Below are positions 1-8,020 of a stretch of 64,000 nucleotides of DNA, one piece after another (position 1 is the first letter of the stretch; the number at the start of each line of letters is the position of its first letter). A program made the translations under genes and the position numbers. This DNA is from Intestinibaculum porci (GTDB taxonomy: Bacteria > Bacillota_I > Bacilli_A > Erysipelotrichales > Coprobacillaceae), in contig NZ_AP019309.1 in NCBI RefSeq assembly GCF_003925875.1, positions 2,046,001 through 2,110,000 on the forward strand, in the 5' to 3' direction. Below the pieces are notes generated by a model. It saw only the letters and a list, made by a program, of their open reading frames with translations. It did no database searches and was not told the origin of the DNA.

Positions 1-40
1 TTTGTTTTATTTCATGTAACTTAAGGGTTTCCGTTTCCAT
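1..40 (-). CDS. Start of a gene after truB, possibly ribF (partial)
   Basis: An ATG at 38-40 overlaps the truB stop as TAATG, and an open frame of 13 codons runs off the window edge (METETLKLHEIKQ). Such overlap suggests translational coupling to truB. In many Firmicutes the gene after truB is the bifunctional riboflavin kinase/FAD synthetase ribF, so that is the likely identity. This rests on gene order only; the visible residues contain no diagnostic motif. Confidence 0.4.
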   Translation of the reverse strand, partial: METETLKLHEIKQ

Positions 41-876
41 TAAAATAGCCCCCTTAAGCTTTTTAACTGGCCCTTGCCATCAGGCCCATAAATCGCTAAC
101 AGCTGTCCTTTCTGATTATAAACAGCCACCTGATGATCAATGTTCTGATGAATTTTCTTGCCATTCAAGGCGATGCTTTCATCTTCTAAAATAAGACGAT
201 CCATTGATGCAAAAGCCTCTTCTAACGGCATGATCGTATAACGTCCGGCCGCTAAATCTTCTAACGTGATCGCCTGATCAATCGTAAAGTCCCCGCTGCG
301 TGTACGTATGAGATCTTTCATATAGCCGGGATAACCCAGCTTCTTAGCGATATCAACGCATAAAGAGCGAATATAAGTACCTTTTGAGCAATCGACCTGA
401 AACGTAATCTCATTGTTTTCTTCTTTTAACAACTGAATATCTTGAATTGCAATCGGTCTTGCCGGTACATCGATATGCTCACCCGCTCTCGCGTATTCAT
501 AAAGCTTTTTGCCATGAATTTTAATTGCTGAATACATTGGCGGCTTTTGCATCGACTCGCCAATGAAACTCTGCAAAACATCCTCTAAATCGGCATAGCC
601 AGTAAACGGCTTTTCTTCTAACACCGTGCCGCTAGCGTCATAAGTATCCGTCGCCTTGCCAAGTGATAAGGTCGCAATATACTGTTTATGTTCGGCCGTT
701 AAAAACTGCAGCGCTTTAGTCGCTTTGTTGACGCAAACCACTAGTACGCCCGTTGCATCAGGATCAAGGGTCCCGGCATGGCCGACTTTTTTCGTATGTA
801 AGGTTTTTCTAACGATATTCACGACATCATGCGATGTCATGCCTTTGGGTTTATTGATAATTAATAGTCCATTCAT
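40..876 (-). CDS. truB: tRNA pseudouridine(55) synthase TruB
   Basis: Isomerises U55 to pseudouridine in the T-loop of tRNAs. The N-terminal block NGLLIINKPKGMTSHDVV and the catalytic motif GHAGTLDPDATG (Asp near residue 38) are typical of TruB, and 278 residues is a normal length. The open frame also allows a start four codons upstream at 888, but the ATG at 876 has GGTGAG at good spacing, and the protein then begins MNGLLIINK as in homologues. It lies 49 bases after tyrS with a terminator between them, and its stop overlaps the next start. No separate promoter is obvious, so read-through from the tyrS transcript may supply it. Confidence 0.95.
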   Translation of the reverse strand: MNGLLIINKPKGMTSHDVVNIVRKTLHTKKVGHAGTLDPDATGVLVVCVNKATKALQFLTAEHKQYIATLSLGKATDTYDASGTVLEEKPFTGYADLEDVLQSFIGESMQKPPMYSAIKIHGKKLYEYARAGEHIDVPARPIAIQDIQLLKEENNEITFQVDCSKGTYIRSLCVDIAKKLGYPGYMKDLIRTRSGDFTIDQAITLEDLAAGRYTIMPLEEAFASMDRLILEDESIALNGKKIHQNIDHQVAVYNQKGQLLAIYGPDGKGQLKSLRGLF

Positions 877-900
877 TTTTCTCACCATGTTCCATCATAC

Positions 901-924
901 CAAAAAGCCGTGGATTTCTCCACG
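901..924 (-). terminator. Terminator after tyrS
   Basis: On the minus strand CGTGGA, loop GAAA, TCCACG is followed by GCTTTTTGG. It sits directly after the tyrS stop and ahead of truB. Confidence 0.75.
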
Positions 925-925
925 A

Positions 926-2152
926 CTACTTATGATTAATAACGAAATATTTCTTCTTACCACGTCTGATGACAGTAACTTTATTGCCAAAAGCATGTTC
1001 TTTCGAGACAACGAACTTCTCATCGGTCACTTTTTCACCATTAACCATCACTGATCCGCCTTTGACGAACTGACGTGCTTCACGGTTAGAAGAAGCGGCG
1101 CCGCATTTGACTAAGGCATTGAGGATCATTAAATCTTCATCGACATCAACGCTAGGGACATTGGAGAAGCATGATTTCACCTGATCATAGCTTAAGTCAC
1201 GAATCTGACCGCTAAAGAGCATTTGTGAGACATCTAAGGCTTCTTTATAAGCATCTTCCCCATGTAAGAAGGTAATAACTTCACGTGCTAAGGCTTTATG
1301 CGCTTCACGTTTATGTGGCTCTGTGCGATTTGATTCTGCTAAACGTTCAATTTCGTCTTTTGGTAAGAACGTTAAGAATTTCAGGTAATCAATGACCTTT
1401 TCATCTTCGGAGTTAATAAAGAACTGATACAGTTCATAAGGTGAAGTCTTTTCACGATCTAACCAGATGGCTTTGCCTTCTGACTTACCAAATTTTGTAC
1501 CGTCGCTCTTCGTTAATAATGGCATGGTGAAACCATACAGTTCATCACCGCATTTACGTCTGGTTAATTCGATCCCAGCCGTAATATTGCCCCACTGATC
1601 CTGACCAGCCACCTGTAAGTTGACACCATGATCACGATGTAAAACATAGAAGTCCATCGCCTGTAAGATCATATAAGAGAATTCGGCATAAGTAATCCCT
1701 TCATCTAAACGACGACGGATAATATCCTTATTTAACATGTAGCCGACATTGAAATACTTACCATAATCTCTTAAGTAATCAATGAAGTTCATATCTTTGT
1801 ACCAGTCATAGTTATTGACAACCTCAAAGCCAAAGATATCTTCTGCCTGTTTCTTTAAACAGTTAAAGTTATGTTCGACCTGTTCATAAGTGATCATTGG
1901 TCTTTCCGCATTAGGTTTTGGATCACCAATTAAACCAGTGCCGCCGCCCACTAATAAAATCGGATGATGGCCAGCTTCTTTTAAACGTTTCGAAATCAAA
2001 AATGAAGAGAAATGACCAATATGTAAAGAATCTCCCGTTGGGTCCGTTCCAATATAGAATGTCATGCCGCCTTTATTTAATTTTTCTTTTAAATCTGGAG
2101 ATGAGACATCTTTAATCAAGCCTCGCCATTCCAGTTCCTCGTAAATACCCAT
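926..2152 (-). CDS. tyrS: Tyrosyl-tRNA synthetase
   Basis: Charges tRNA-Tyr with tyrosine; class I synthetase of the TyrRS type. The HIGH signature is HIGH at residues 44-47, and the KMSKS-like signature is KFGKS near residue 230. A C-terminal S4 RNA-binding domain (NREARQFVKGGSVMVNG) covers roughly the last 65 residues. The total of 408 residues fits bacterial TyrRS. The open frame extends upstream to 2215, but that part is the T-box terminator region. The ATG at 2152 has AAGGAGG eight bases before it and gives the usual N-terminus MGIYEELEWRG. Expression is controlled by the T-box leader just upstream. Confidence 0.97.
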   Translation of the reverse strand: MGIYEELEWRGLIKDVSSPDLKEKLNKGGMTFYIGTDPTGDSLHIGHFSSFLISKRLKEAGHHPILLVGGGTGLIGDPKPNAERPMITYEQVEHNFNCLKKQAEDIFGFEVVNNYDWYKDMNFIDYLRDYGKYFNVGYMLNKDIIRRRLDEGITYAEFSYMILQAMDFYVLHRDHGVNLQVAGQDQWGNITAGIELTRRKCGDELYGFTMPLLTKSDGTKFGKSEGKAIWLDREKTSPYELYQFFINSEDEKVIDYLKFLTFLPKDEIERLAESNRTEPHKREAHKALAREVITFLHGEDAYKEALDVSQMLFSGQIRDLSYDQVKSCFSNVPSVDVDEDLMILNALVKCGAASSNREARQFVKGGSVMVNGEKVTDEKFVVSKEHAFGNKVTVIRRGKKKYFVINHK

Positions 2153-2159
2153 TGCTTTC

Positions 2160-2385
2160 CTCCTTATAAATAAAAAAGAGAATTCCTCCCAAAGGACGAA
2201 TTCTCGCGGTACCACCTTTATTCGTACATGTCTGTACGCACTTTCTTTGATAACGAAGAATGTTCTCCGGCTAAACTTTGCATTTAGCAGCTCCCAAGTG
2301 TATTCAGCATCAGTCCCCGCTAGCTTGCACCACCCGCTAGCTCTCTACGCTTTTTCCAATGCGTACTTCTCTTGTTCAACGCTCT
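2160..2385 (-). promoter_or_regulatory. T-box leader of tyrS, specifier UAC (Tyr)
   Basis: The T-box core AGGTGGTACCGCG reads on the minus strand at about 2205-2217. It is followed by the terminator hairpin GAGAATTC...GAATTCTC with a T run. The stem I apical motif GGTGCAAGC is present. The candidate specifier TAC lies at 2302-2300 in the context GAA-TAC-ACTT. The UGGU of the T-box suits the A73 discriminator of tRNA-Tyr. Uncharged tRNA-Tyr should favour the antiterminator and raise tyrS expression. Confidence 0.93.
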
Positions 2386-2388
2386 TTC

Positions 2389-2416
2389 ATCATATCAAAT
2401 TGTGTTTGTTTGTCAA
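2389..2416 (-). promoter_or_regulatory. tyrS promoter
   Basis: TTGACA (2416-2411), a 16-base spacer and TATGAT (2394-2389) precede the T-box leader. Confidence 0.85.
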
Positions 2417-2472
2417 GTTTATTTCGCCCGTCTCACGCTTGACTGTTTATTTCGCCCGTCTCACGCTTGACC
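2417..2472. repeat. 28-bp tandem duplication at a gene end
   Basis: Two adjacent 28-base copies (2417-2444 and 2445-2472) differ only in the last base. The second copy holds the stop and last codons of the NlpC/P60-like gene. The first copy abuts the tyrS -35 box. Confidence 0.9.
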
Positions 2473-4261
2473 ATGAGGAATAATACGTTCTGCCGACTCC
2501 TGCTTTATAAGCGCGGAGTCGCACATAGACCTTCTTGCTTGTCGTATAAGCAATCGTCGAGGACGTTTTCAAGCGCGACACTTTGATTGTTTTCGTCTTT
2601 TTATTAAAGGCTTTGCTTTGTGAAAGCTGTAAAGTGACCCCGCTGCCTAGTGTTTTGGCCCATGAAACTTTTACTTTATTTTTCTTAGCTTTGATGCTTT
2701 TAATTTTTGAAGCACGTGGCGCTCTATCCGTCTTTTCATCATAGAGACGACCAATAGCAACTAAATTTGAATTGACCGAAGTGCCCTGAGCCACGCAGCC
2801 GCCTTCATCCCCGTAATAAGGACCACTCGCTCCTAATGATGCCCCTGAAGAAACATATAACTCCACATGGGTAATGTTTTTATAACGACCATTCTTCTTT
2901 GAAGAATAGAATAAAAGATCGCCTGGTTTTAAAGCATCAATACGGCTTTTCGTGGGCGCTGATAAACGTTTCTTCTTACTTAAGAAGCGCGCTTCTTCGG
3001 CGGCGGTTGGCGGATAATACTTTGATCCTAAGGTGAAGCCAGCCTGTTTATACACCCGCCAAACATAACTTGAACAATCCACATAACGTTTTTGTGTTCT
3101 CTTTGGCTGAGAGTAGTGACGTTTCTGATCATAGATCTTAAAAGCCTGTTTCATGATATTGTAGGTTGTATCATTAACGCACCAGAAATCACGGACAAAG
3201 CTGGCATTATCACCGGTAATCATCGTTGATAACTTACCATAATCATTGGCGGTGACAACATTCTGATCAAAAGTTAAGGCATCATTTGAAGTGCCGCTCA
3301 CATCAACAGTTGTCAAACCGCTAAAGCGAAGCGGATTGATCGTTTTTGACATACCCTTCTTTAAGATCGTATCTCTTAAAGAAGCGGGAATCGGATGCGT
3401 AATCTTCATCTTCGCCGTTAACAGTTTGCCATCAACATAAGCATAAAGATCTGCATCTAAGTTCTTATACACGCGGAAGTTCCCTTCTTCGTCTAAAATG
3501 ACATTGGGATTACTCGTCCCATAAATAACTCTTTCAGCCCCTTCGCTGCTGGCTCCTTCCATTTGGAGCGTGCCGTAATTAGCTTCATAAAACTGAATCG
3601 CATAAAGTACGTCATGCAGCTGCGGATTTGTGACGGTCAGATTCATCGTATGGGTTTCCACCACATTTCCGCCAACAATGACATGACATGTCACACTTTG
3701 ACCACTTGCATCAGTTGCTGTTATAACCGCCTGACCAATACTTATAGCTGTCATTTGTCCCGCATTTACCTTAACAATGTTTTCATCAGATGATGACCAA
3801 GTAACGGTTTTATTGGCTTTTAAAGTCACCGTATCATTGGGCATCATAACGACGCTGCTGAGATTTAAAGCAAACGGTGCATCCGTGTCTTCACGATAAC
3901 TGCTATTTGGTGTCTGTGATGTTGCAAGGGGCTGATAAATTGTCTGCGTTAAAGTAACATCCCCAACGCTAACCCCTTTGACATCCACATCTTTCGCTGA
4001 TGGATCTGATAAAGTGACATCATCATTGCTAGCCTGCCAGGCATAGGCATAACCATCATCATCTTTTTCAATGCCTTGGACATGAATGGTCCCATCGATC
4101 GCCACACCAGCGCCTTCTTCATCGACATCATAAGTGCTTGCGGTTTTTTGATTGGTACTAAAACCGCTCACCCATTTCGTGCCTGCCCCATGAACCGGTC
4201 CGATATTAAGACCAAACATTAAAGACAAGACAATAAAAAAACCTATCCATTTCTTTCTCAC
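2447..4261 (-). CDS. Secreted Ig-like / NlpC-P60-like cell wall protein
   Basis: A 604-residue exported protein with a signal peptide (residues 1-26, hydrophobic core IGFFIVLSLMFGLNIG ending VHGAG). Residues about 110-200 look like a bacterial Ig-like (BIG2) repeat (VVMMPNDTVTLKANKTVTWSS...). Residues about 385-510 carry an NlpC/P60-like peptidase: Cys near 395 in VDCSSYVWRVYKQAG, LKPGDLLFY, and His near 465 in THVELYVSSG. The last 75 residues form a lysine-rich, Fn3-like segment. The GTG start at 4261 has CAGGAGGG at good spacing. The likely role is cleavage of peptide stems in peptidoglycan; the substrate is unknown. No terminator is seen between this gene and the tyrS promoter. Confidence 0.8.
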   Translation of the reverse strand: MRKKWIGFFIVLSLMFGLNIGPVHGAGTKWVSGFSTNQKTASTYDVDEEGAGVAIDGTIHVQGIEKDDDGYAYAWQASNDDVTLSDPSAKDVDVKGVSVGDVTLTQTIYQPLATSQTPNSSYREDTDAPFALNLSSVVMMPNDTVTLKANKTVTWSSSDENIVKVNAGQMTAISIGQAVITATDASGQSVTCHVIVGGNVVETHTMNLTVTNPQLHDVLYAIQFYEANYGTLQMEGASSEGAERVIYGTSNPNVILDEEGNFRVYKNLDADLYAYVDGKLLTAKMKITHPIPASLRDTILKKGMSKTINPLRFSGLTTVDVSGTSNDALTFDQNVVTANDYGKLSTMITGDNASFVRDFWCVNDTTYNIMKQAFKIYDQKRHYSQPKRTQKRYVDCSSYVWRVYKQAGFTLGSKYYPPTAAEEARFLSKKKRLSAPTKSRIDALKPGDLLFYSSKKNGRYKNITHVELYVSSGASLGASGPYYGDEGGCVAQGTSVNSNLVAIGRLYDEKTDRAPRASKIKSIKAKKNKVKVSWAKTLGSGVTLQLSQSKAFNKKTKTIKVSRLKTSSTIAYTTSKKVYVRLRAYKAGVGRTYYSSWSSVRRAK

Positions 4262-4348
4262 AATAATTCCCTCCTGAGGAGATATTATATCTTATGTGAC
4301 CAGAAATTTTTAGGTTTTCTTGCGATTTATTAAAGAATGTTTAATGTA

Positions 4349-4699
4349 TTAACGGGTTTTCGGATAAATACATGGCACCACTTCACTAAATTCATAGCTA
4401 TGCCAGGCTTCATCATTGTAGGCACAATGATGTTCCCGTAAGGCCATATGGGTAAAGACATAGTTCCGCATTTCTACGGATGTCGGCTGTTTGACATTTT
4501 TGAGATTGTAATCACTGAAATAGAAATTCAATTCCGTAACCATTTTTTCCGGCTCTTTCACCCAGTATTCGAGATTGACATATTCCGGGGTAAAACGGAC
4601 TTTGACATAGTTATGCGATTCATCGATCGTTTTAAGAACATCCTGAATCAAAGCATTGCCATCATAACGACGATTCCGTAAACGTTCTAATAAACTCAA
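4349..4699 (-). CDS. Unknown 116-aa protein coupled to the ClC channel
   Basis: I do not recognise this protein. It is soluble, mixed alpha/beta in appearance, and rich in aromatic residues and His (TPEYVNLEYWVKEPEKM, HMALREHHCAYNDEAWHSYE). It has no signal peptide or membrane segment. Its ATG overlaps the ClC stop as ATGA (4696-4699), so translation is probably coupled to the channel. A role linked to the channel is inference from position only. Confidence 0.6.
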   Translation of the reverse strand: MSLLERLRNRRYDGNALIQDVLKTIDESHNYVKVRFTPEYVNLEYWVKEPEKMVTELNFYFSDYNLKNVKQPTSVEMRNYVFTHMALREHHCAYNDEAWHSYEFSEVVPCIYPKTR

Positions 4700-6003
4700 T
4701 CCAGATCACCTCGATCCCCAGTATGATAAGTATTAGGCGACGCATCGATACGTGAGGCATTCAGTTTTGAATAAATGATGCGCTGACTCGAATAAAGTCC
4801 TGAATAGCCAGAGAAAATGTAACAGATGATGCAGCAAAGGGCGAAATAGAGGATGCCATCACCGCCGAAAACTTCTACCGCTAAAAAGACCGGCGCTAGA
4901 AACGAGTTCGTAGCGGCGCCAAAGACACCGACCATCCCTAAAGCGGCGCCAAAGCCAGCGGGAATACCTAGTAATTTCCCCATCAGGCAGCCAAATGTTG
5001 CACCGATAAAGAAGGAAGGAACAACTTCTCCGCCTTTATAGCCCGCTTCCAGGGTAATGCTGGTAAATAATATCTTCCAGAAAAAAGCGGCGGGATGGAC
5101 ATGCCCCTTCATCGCTTCCCCGATGACATTCATCCCCGCACCATTATAATCCGTCGTTTTTAAAAGCGTCGTTAAGGCGATGATCAGACAGCCGCCGACA
5201 ATAATACGGATATAATGATTTTTTATATAACGACCATATAAATAACGCCCTAAATAGAGCATCTTAATAAAGAAGACAGAAATGATGGCACAGGCTAAAG
5301 ATAAAATGATGACCCGAACACTCATGAGGGAGTGAAAAGCTGGAATGTGCAACGGAAAGCGCACGGCTGTCGCGCCTAAACGCAATGAGAGATCACAGGC
5401 TAAGATACTAGCGATTAAGCCGGGGAAAATCACCATATAGGAAATGGAGCCAACATTGATCATCATCGTCCCAAAGGCGGCTGCCGCGACGGGCGTTCCA
5501 AATAACGCCGAGAAGAAGGCTGCCATCCCGATACGGGTAATGATCCCCATTTGTTTTTTATTGAGTTTAAAGAGACGGCCAACACCATTGGCTAAATCGC
5601 CGCCAATCTGCAAAGCTGCCCCTTCACGGCCGGCAGAGCCGCCACATAAATGCGTTAAAACGGTGCCGATAAAGATAGCTGGAATAAGTAAGAAAGGTAA
5701 TTTTTCCCCTTCTCTGGCCGCATCAATAATGTCATTAGTGCCTTTGCCAGATACTTTAAAGCTGTGATACATAAAGACAGTTACAATCCCGGCAATCGGT
5801 AAAAAGTACAATAACCATGGATGCGCCATTCTTAAAGTGGTGACATAAGTGACGCTTTGCGCAAATAGTGAGCCGACCACGCCGCAGACCACGCCGACCA
5901 CTAAGGAAATCGCTAGCCAGCGAAAACCTTCGATAATATAATAGTGAATCCGATGTTCATAGGTATCGGTTGTTTCTTTTAAATATTCTAATATTTCATG
6001 CAT
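4696..6003 (-). CDS. ClC-family anion channel/antiporter, probably fluoride type
   Basis: A polytopic membrane protein of 435 residues with the ClC gating signature GSAGREGAALQIGG near residues 121-134; the Glu of GREG is the external gate. The late motif KGGEVVPSFFIGATFG resembles the fluoride/proton antiporter branch (CLC-F). The usual chloride-coordinating GSGIP is replaced by GKGTND, which also fits that branch. The ATG at 6003 is preceded by AAAGGGGAA. A longer frame from a TTG at 6036 lacks a suitable binding site. I saw no fluoride riboswitch in the short upstream region. Chloride transport remains the alternative. Confidence 0.85.
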   Translation of the reverse strand: MHEILEYLKETTDTYEHRIHYYIIEGFRWLAISLVVGVVCGVVGSLFAQSVTYVTTLRMAHPWLLYFLPIAGIVTVFMYHSFKVSGKGTNDIIDAAREGEKLPFLLIPAIFIGTVLTHLCGGSAGREGAALQIGGDLANGVGRLFKLNKKQMGIITRIGMAAFFSALFGTPVAAAAFGTMMINVGSISYMVIFPGLIASILACDLSLRLGATAVRFPLHIPAFHSLMSVRVIILSLACAIISVFFIKMLYLGRYLYGRYIKNHYIRIIVGGCLIIALTTLLKTTDYNGAGMNVIGEAMKGHVHPAAFFWKILFTSITLEAGYKGGEVVPSFFIGATFGCLMGKLLGIPAGFGAALGMVGVFGAATNSFLAPVFLAVEVFGGDGILYFALCCIICYIFSGYSGLYSSQRIIYSKLNASRIDASPNTYHTGDRGDLD

Positions 6004-6069
6004 AATGATTCCCCTTTGTCTCCTTATTATACTCAATTATGTTAAAATTTACATTAAGGAATCAAACAA

Positions 6070-6097
6070 AATTAAAAAACGCCGAGAATCGGCGTTA
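6070..6097 (-). terminator. Terminator after ccpA
   Basis: AACGCCGA, a short loop and TCGGCGTT followed by TTTTTAATTTT on the minus strand. It overlaps the ccpA stop codon. Confidence 0.85.
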
Positions 6098-7096
6098 CTT
6101 GGTTGAATTTCTTTTGATCAAATGAGTTGAGACAATAACTTTATGTTCAGTGATTTCTTCCCCATTTAACATTTTCGTTAATAAACGAATGGCCATAGCA
6201 CCAAGTTCATAGACTGGCACATGAATCGTCGTTAAAGCCGGACGAGACATAATGGAATAGCTGGTATTCATCATCCCGATGACTTCCATATCATCAGGAA
6301 TGGCAATGCCATTATCCTGAGCCCCATTGACAACCGCTACAGCTTCTTTATCATAACCGTTTAAGACAAGCTGATGACGGTGATCTTTGAAATAATTTTG
6401 GAAGAATGGATAACTCTTTTCATAATGTGTTGAAGTAGAGATAATCCGCTCATCACCAAAAGTGAGACCATGGGCCGCAAAGGCTTCTTTAATGCCATCT
6501 GCAAACTCATCTAAGCGCACTAAATTCTGACGTGGTTTCACAAAAATGATATCATCAATACCACGATCAAGATAATCATTGGTGATTTCTTTAGAAATAG
6601 ACTTCGCATCAACGGAAATAGAACATAAGTTATCATCTTCTACTTCATAGCCGATCACAACAGTTGGAACATTGTATTTTTTCATCATTTCAATTTCATT
6701 ATCCACATTGTCGCTGTTGAATAATACGACCCCATCAGCACGTGATTTGATGACTTTTTCTAAAACGCTATTAACGGGATTGCCATCCCCAATTTCTTCG
6801 GTTGTGTAAATCGAGATATTGTAATCGAGTGTCCGCGCAGTATCACCGATCCCTCCAATCATATCTTTCACATGAGCGAATAATGACTCCGGAAAGACAA
6901 TGGCAATGGATGTTGTTTTAGAAGTCGCCAATCCACGCGCAATCTGGTTAGGTTTAAAGTCTAATTTCTTAATGGCGTCAAGGACGCGCTCTCTGGTGGC
7001 TGGTTTAACAACGTTTGAACCGTTAATGACTCGCGATACTGTCGCTAAGGATACCCCAGCTTCCTCAGCAACATCATAGATTGTTGTCTTCTTCAT
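6095..7096 (-). CDS. ccpA: LacI-family regulator, catabolite control protein CcpA
   Basis: A 333-residue LacI/GalR regulator. The N-terminal helix-turn-helix TIYDVAEEAGVSLATVSRVI is followed by the hinge helix NQIARGLATSKT, which is CcpA-like. The rest is a periplasmic-binding-like core (SIAIVFPESLFAHVKDM...). In Firmicutes CcpA with HPr-Ser-P binds cre sites and controls carbon metabolism. The ATG at 7096 has AGGAGAAG upstream; an extension to 7117 is not needed. It is the third gene after DUF948 and ytxH genes, an order close to that around Bacillus ccpA. A cre-like site overlaps the operon promoter, so autoregulation is likely. Confidence 0.88.
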   Translation of the reverse strand: MKKTTIYDVAEEAGVSLATVSRVINGSNVVKPATRERVLDAIKKLDFKPNQIARGLATSKTTSIAIVFPESLFAHVKDMIGGIGDTARTLDYNISIYTTEEIGDGNPVNSVLEKVIKSRADGVVLFNSDNVDNEIEMMKKYNVPTVVIGYEVEDDNLCSISVDAKSISKEITNDYLDRGIDDIIFVKPRQNLVRLDEFADGIKEAFAAHGLTFGDERIISTSTHYEKSYPFFQNYFKDHRHQLVLNGYDKEAVAVVNGAQDNGIAIPDDMEVIGMMNTSYSIMSRPALTTIHVPVYELGAMAIRLLTKMLNGEEITEHKVIVSTHLIKRNSTK

Positions 7097-7106
7097 ATGT
7101 CTTCTC

Positions 7107-7568
7107 CTACTTATCAAATTCGTTAATGATTTCGTCTAATTCGTCTTCTACTTCATCGATCTGCTCATCGACATGGCTATCTGGAACAATGCCCTGATCA
7201 TCCTGCTTTTTCAGGTTATCAAGTAAAGCATTTAACTGATCGATAACTTTCGCAACGCCAGCTGCGACTTTGTCATAAGAATCAGAATCTTTGACTTTTT
7301 CTAACAGGTCTTCGGCTTTTTTCTGCAGCTCTTCGATTTTTTCTTTGGTCGAATCTTTGAATGCGTCACGATCAAATTCATCGGCAGATTTTTTCATTTT
7401 CTCAATCGTTTCCCCTAAGATCGCTTCCACGTCTTCCTTGGTGAGACCTTTCATCTTCTCGCATTTTTCTTTCAAATCTTCCCGCATTTCACTGCCCTTT
7501 TTCGGAGCGAGTAAAACACCGGCAATGGCGCCAATCGTCACGCCCGCTAAAAACTTACCTAAATTCAT
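7107..7568 (-). CDS. YtxH-like membrane-anchored protein
   Basis: A 153-residue protein with one N-terminal membrane segment (GKFLAGVTIGAIAGVLLAP, residues 3-21). A long, highly charged coiled-coil region follows (KGSEMREDLKEKCEKMKG...). This is the layout of YtxH-domain proteins, which are of uncertain function and are sometimes linked to the stress response. The ATG at 7568 follows AGAGG by eight bases. The stop lies 10 bases before the ccpA start, so the two are co-transcribed. Confidence 0.8.
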   Translation of the reverse strand: MNLGKFLAGVTIGAIAGVLLAPKKGSEMREDLKEKCEKMKGLTKEDVEAILGETIEKMKKSADEFDRDAFKDSTKEKIEELQKKAEDLLEKVKDSDSYDKVAAGVAKVIDQLNALLDNLKKQDDQGIVPDSHVDEQIDEVEDELDEIINEFDK

Positions 7569-7589
7569 GTGCAATACCTCTCTTTTCTT

Positions 7590-7892
7590 TTATTTTTTCT
7601 TGAAAAATGATTTCAGCCCAACCAGTGTCCCTAGTAAGCCGGCATTATTACTCTTCTTTTTCTTAGTAAAAATGTTGTTAACGAATTCCACAGGGGCATT
7701 CAGCTGATCCATTTTATAGTTCACATCGTCAACCGTTTTATTCACTTTCGTCACGGTGATATCGATATCTTGTGATAAATGACTGACATCCTTCAATGTC
7801 TGCGCTGTCTTTAAGAGCGTAATTCCTAAACAGATCAAGGCAAAAGCCCCCGCTAGAATCAGAAACGCAAGACATATATCAAATATACTCAT
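7590..7892 (-). CDS. DUF948-family small membrane protein (YtxG-like)
   Basis: A 100-residue protein with a membrane segment at residues about 3-28 (IFDICLAFLILAGAFALICLGI) followed by the heptad-rich DUF948 pattern (VSHLSQDIDITVTKVNKTVD) and a basic C-terminus ending KSFFKKK. The ATG at 7892 is preceded by AGGAGATATGAC. The longer frame to 7988 reads through the promoter and is rejected. It is the first gene of the operon with the ytxH-like gene and ccpA. The family function is unknown. Confidence 0.8.
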   Translation of the reverse strand: MSIFDICLAFLILAGAFALICLGITLLKTAQTLKDVSHLSQDIDITVTKVNKTVDDVNYKMDQLNAPVEFVNNIFTKKKKSNNAGLLGTLVGLKSFFKKK

Positions 7893-7917
7893 GTCATATC
7901 TCCTCTCAATTACTTCT

Positions 7918-7946
7918 ATTATTGCACAAAATTCAAGCGCTTTCAA
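7918..7946 (-). promoter_or_regulatory. Promoter with cre-like operator for the DUF948-ytxH-ccpA operon
   Basis: TTGAAA (7946-7941), a 17-base spacer and AATAAT (7923-7918). A cre-like palindrome TTGAAAGCGCTTGAA spans 7946-7932, overlapping the -35 box, with one departure from the usual degenerate consensus. Binding of CcpA here would block RNA polymerase. Confidence 0.65.
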
Positions 7947-7971
7947 GCTAACTTTACAATATTTAAAATAA

Positions 7972-7998
7972 AGTTTCTCGGAGAACATCCGAGAAACT
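7972..7998 (-). terminator. Terminator after murC
   Basis: AGTTTCTCGGA, loop TGT, TCCGAGAAACT then TTATTTT on the minus strand, between murC and the next promoter. Confidence 0.75.
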
Positions 7999-8020
7999 AT
8001 GATTCTTTTTTAATTATCGC

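Noticed and set aside
656-1054. Plus-strand open frame of 132 codons
   Set aside because: It lies antisense to truB and tyrS, has no ribosome binding site, and its translation has no sensible pattern; it is a shadow frame like many others in the window.
6004-6094. Fluoride riboswitch before the ClC gene
   Set aside because: The stretch is short, AT-rich and mostly the ccpA terminator; no crcB-type fold could be drawn.
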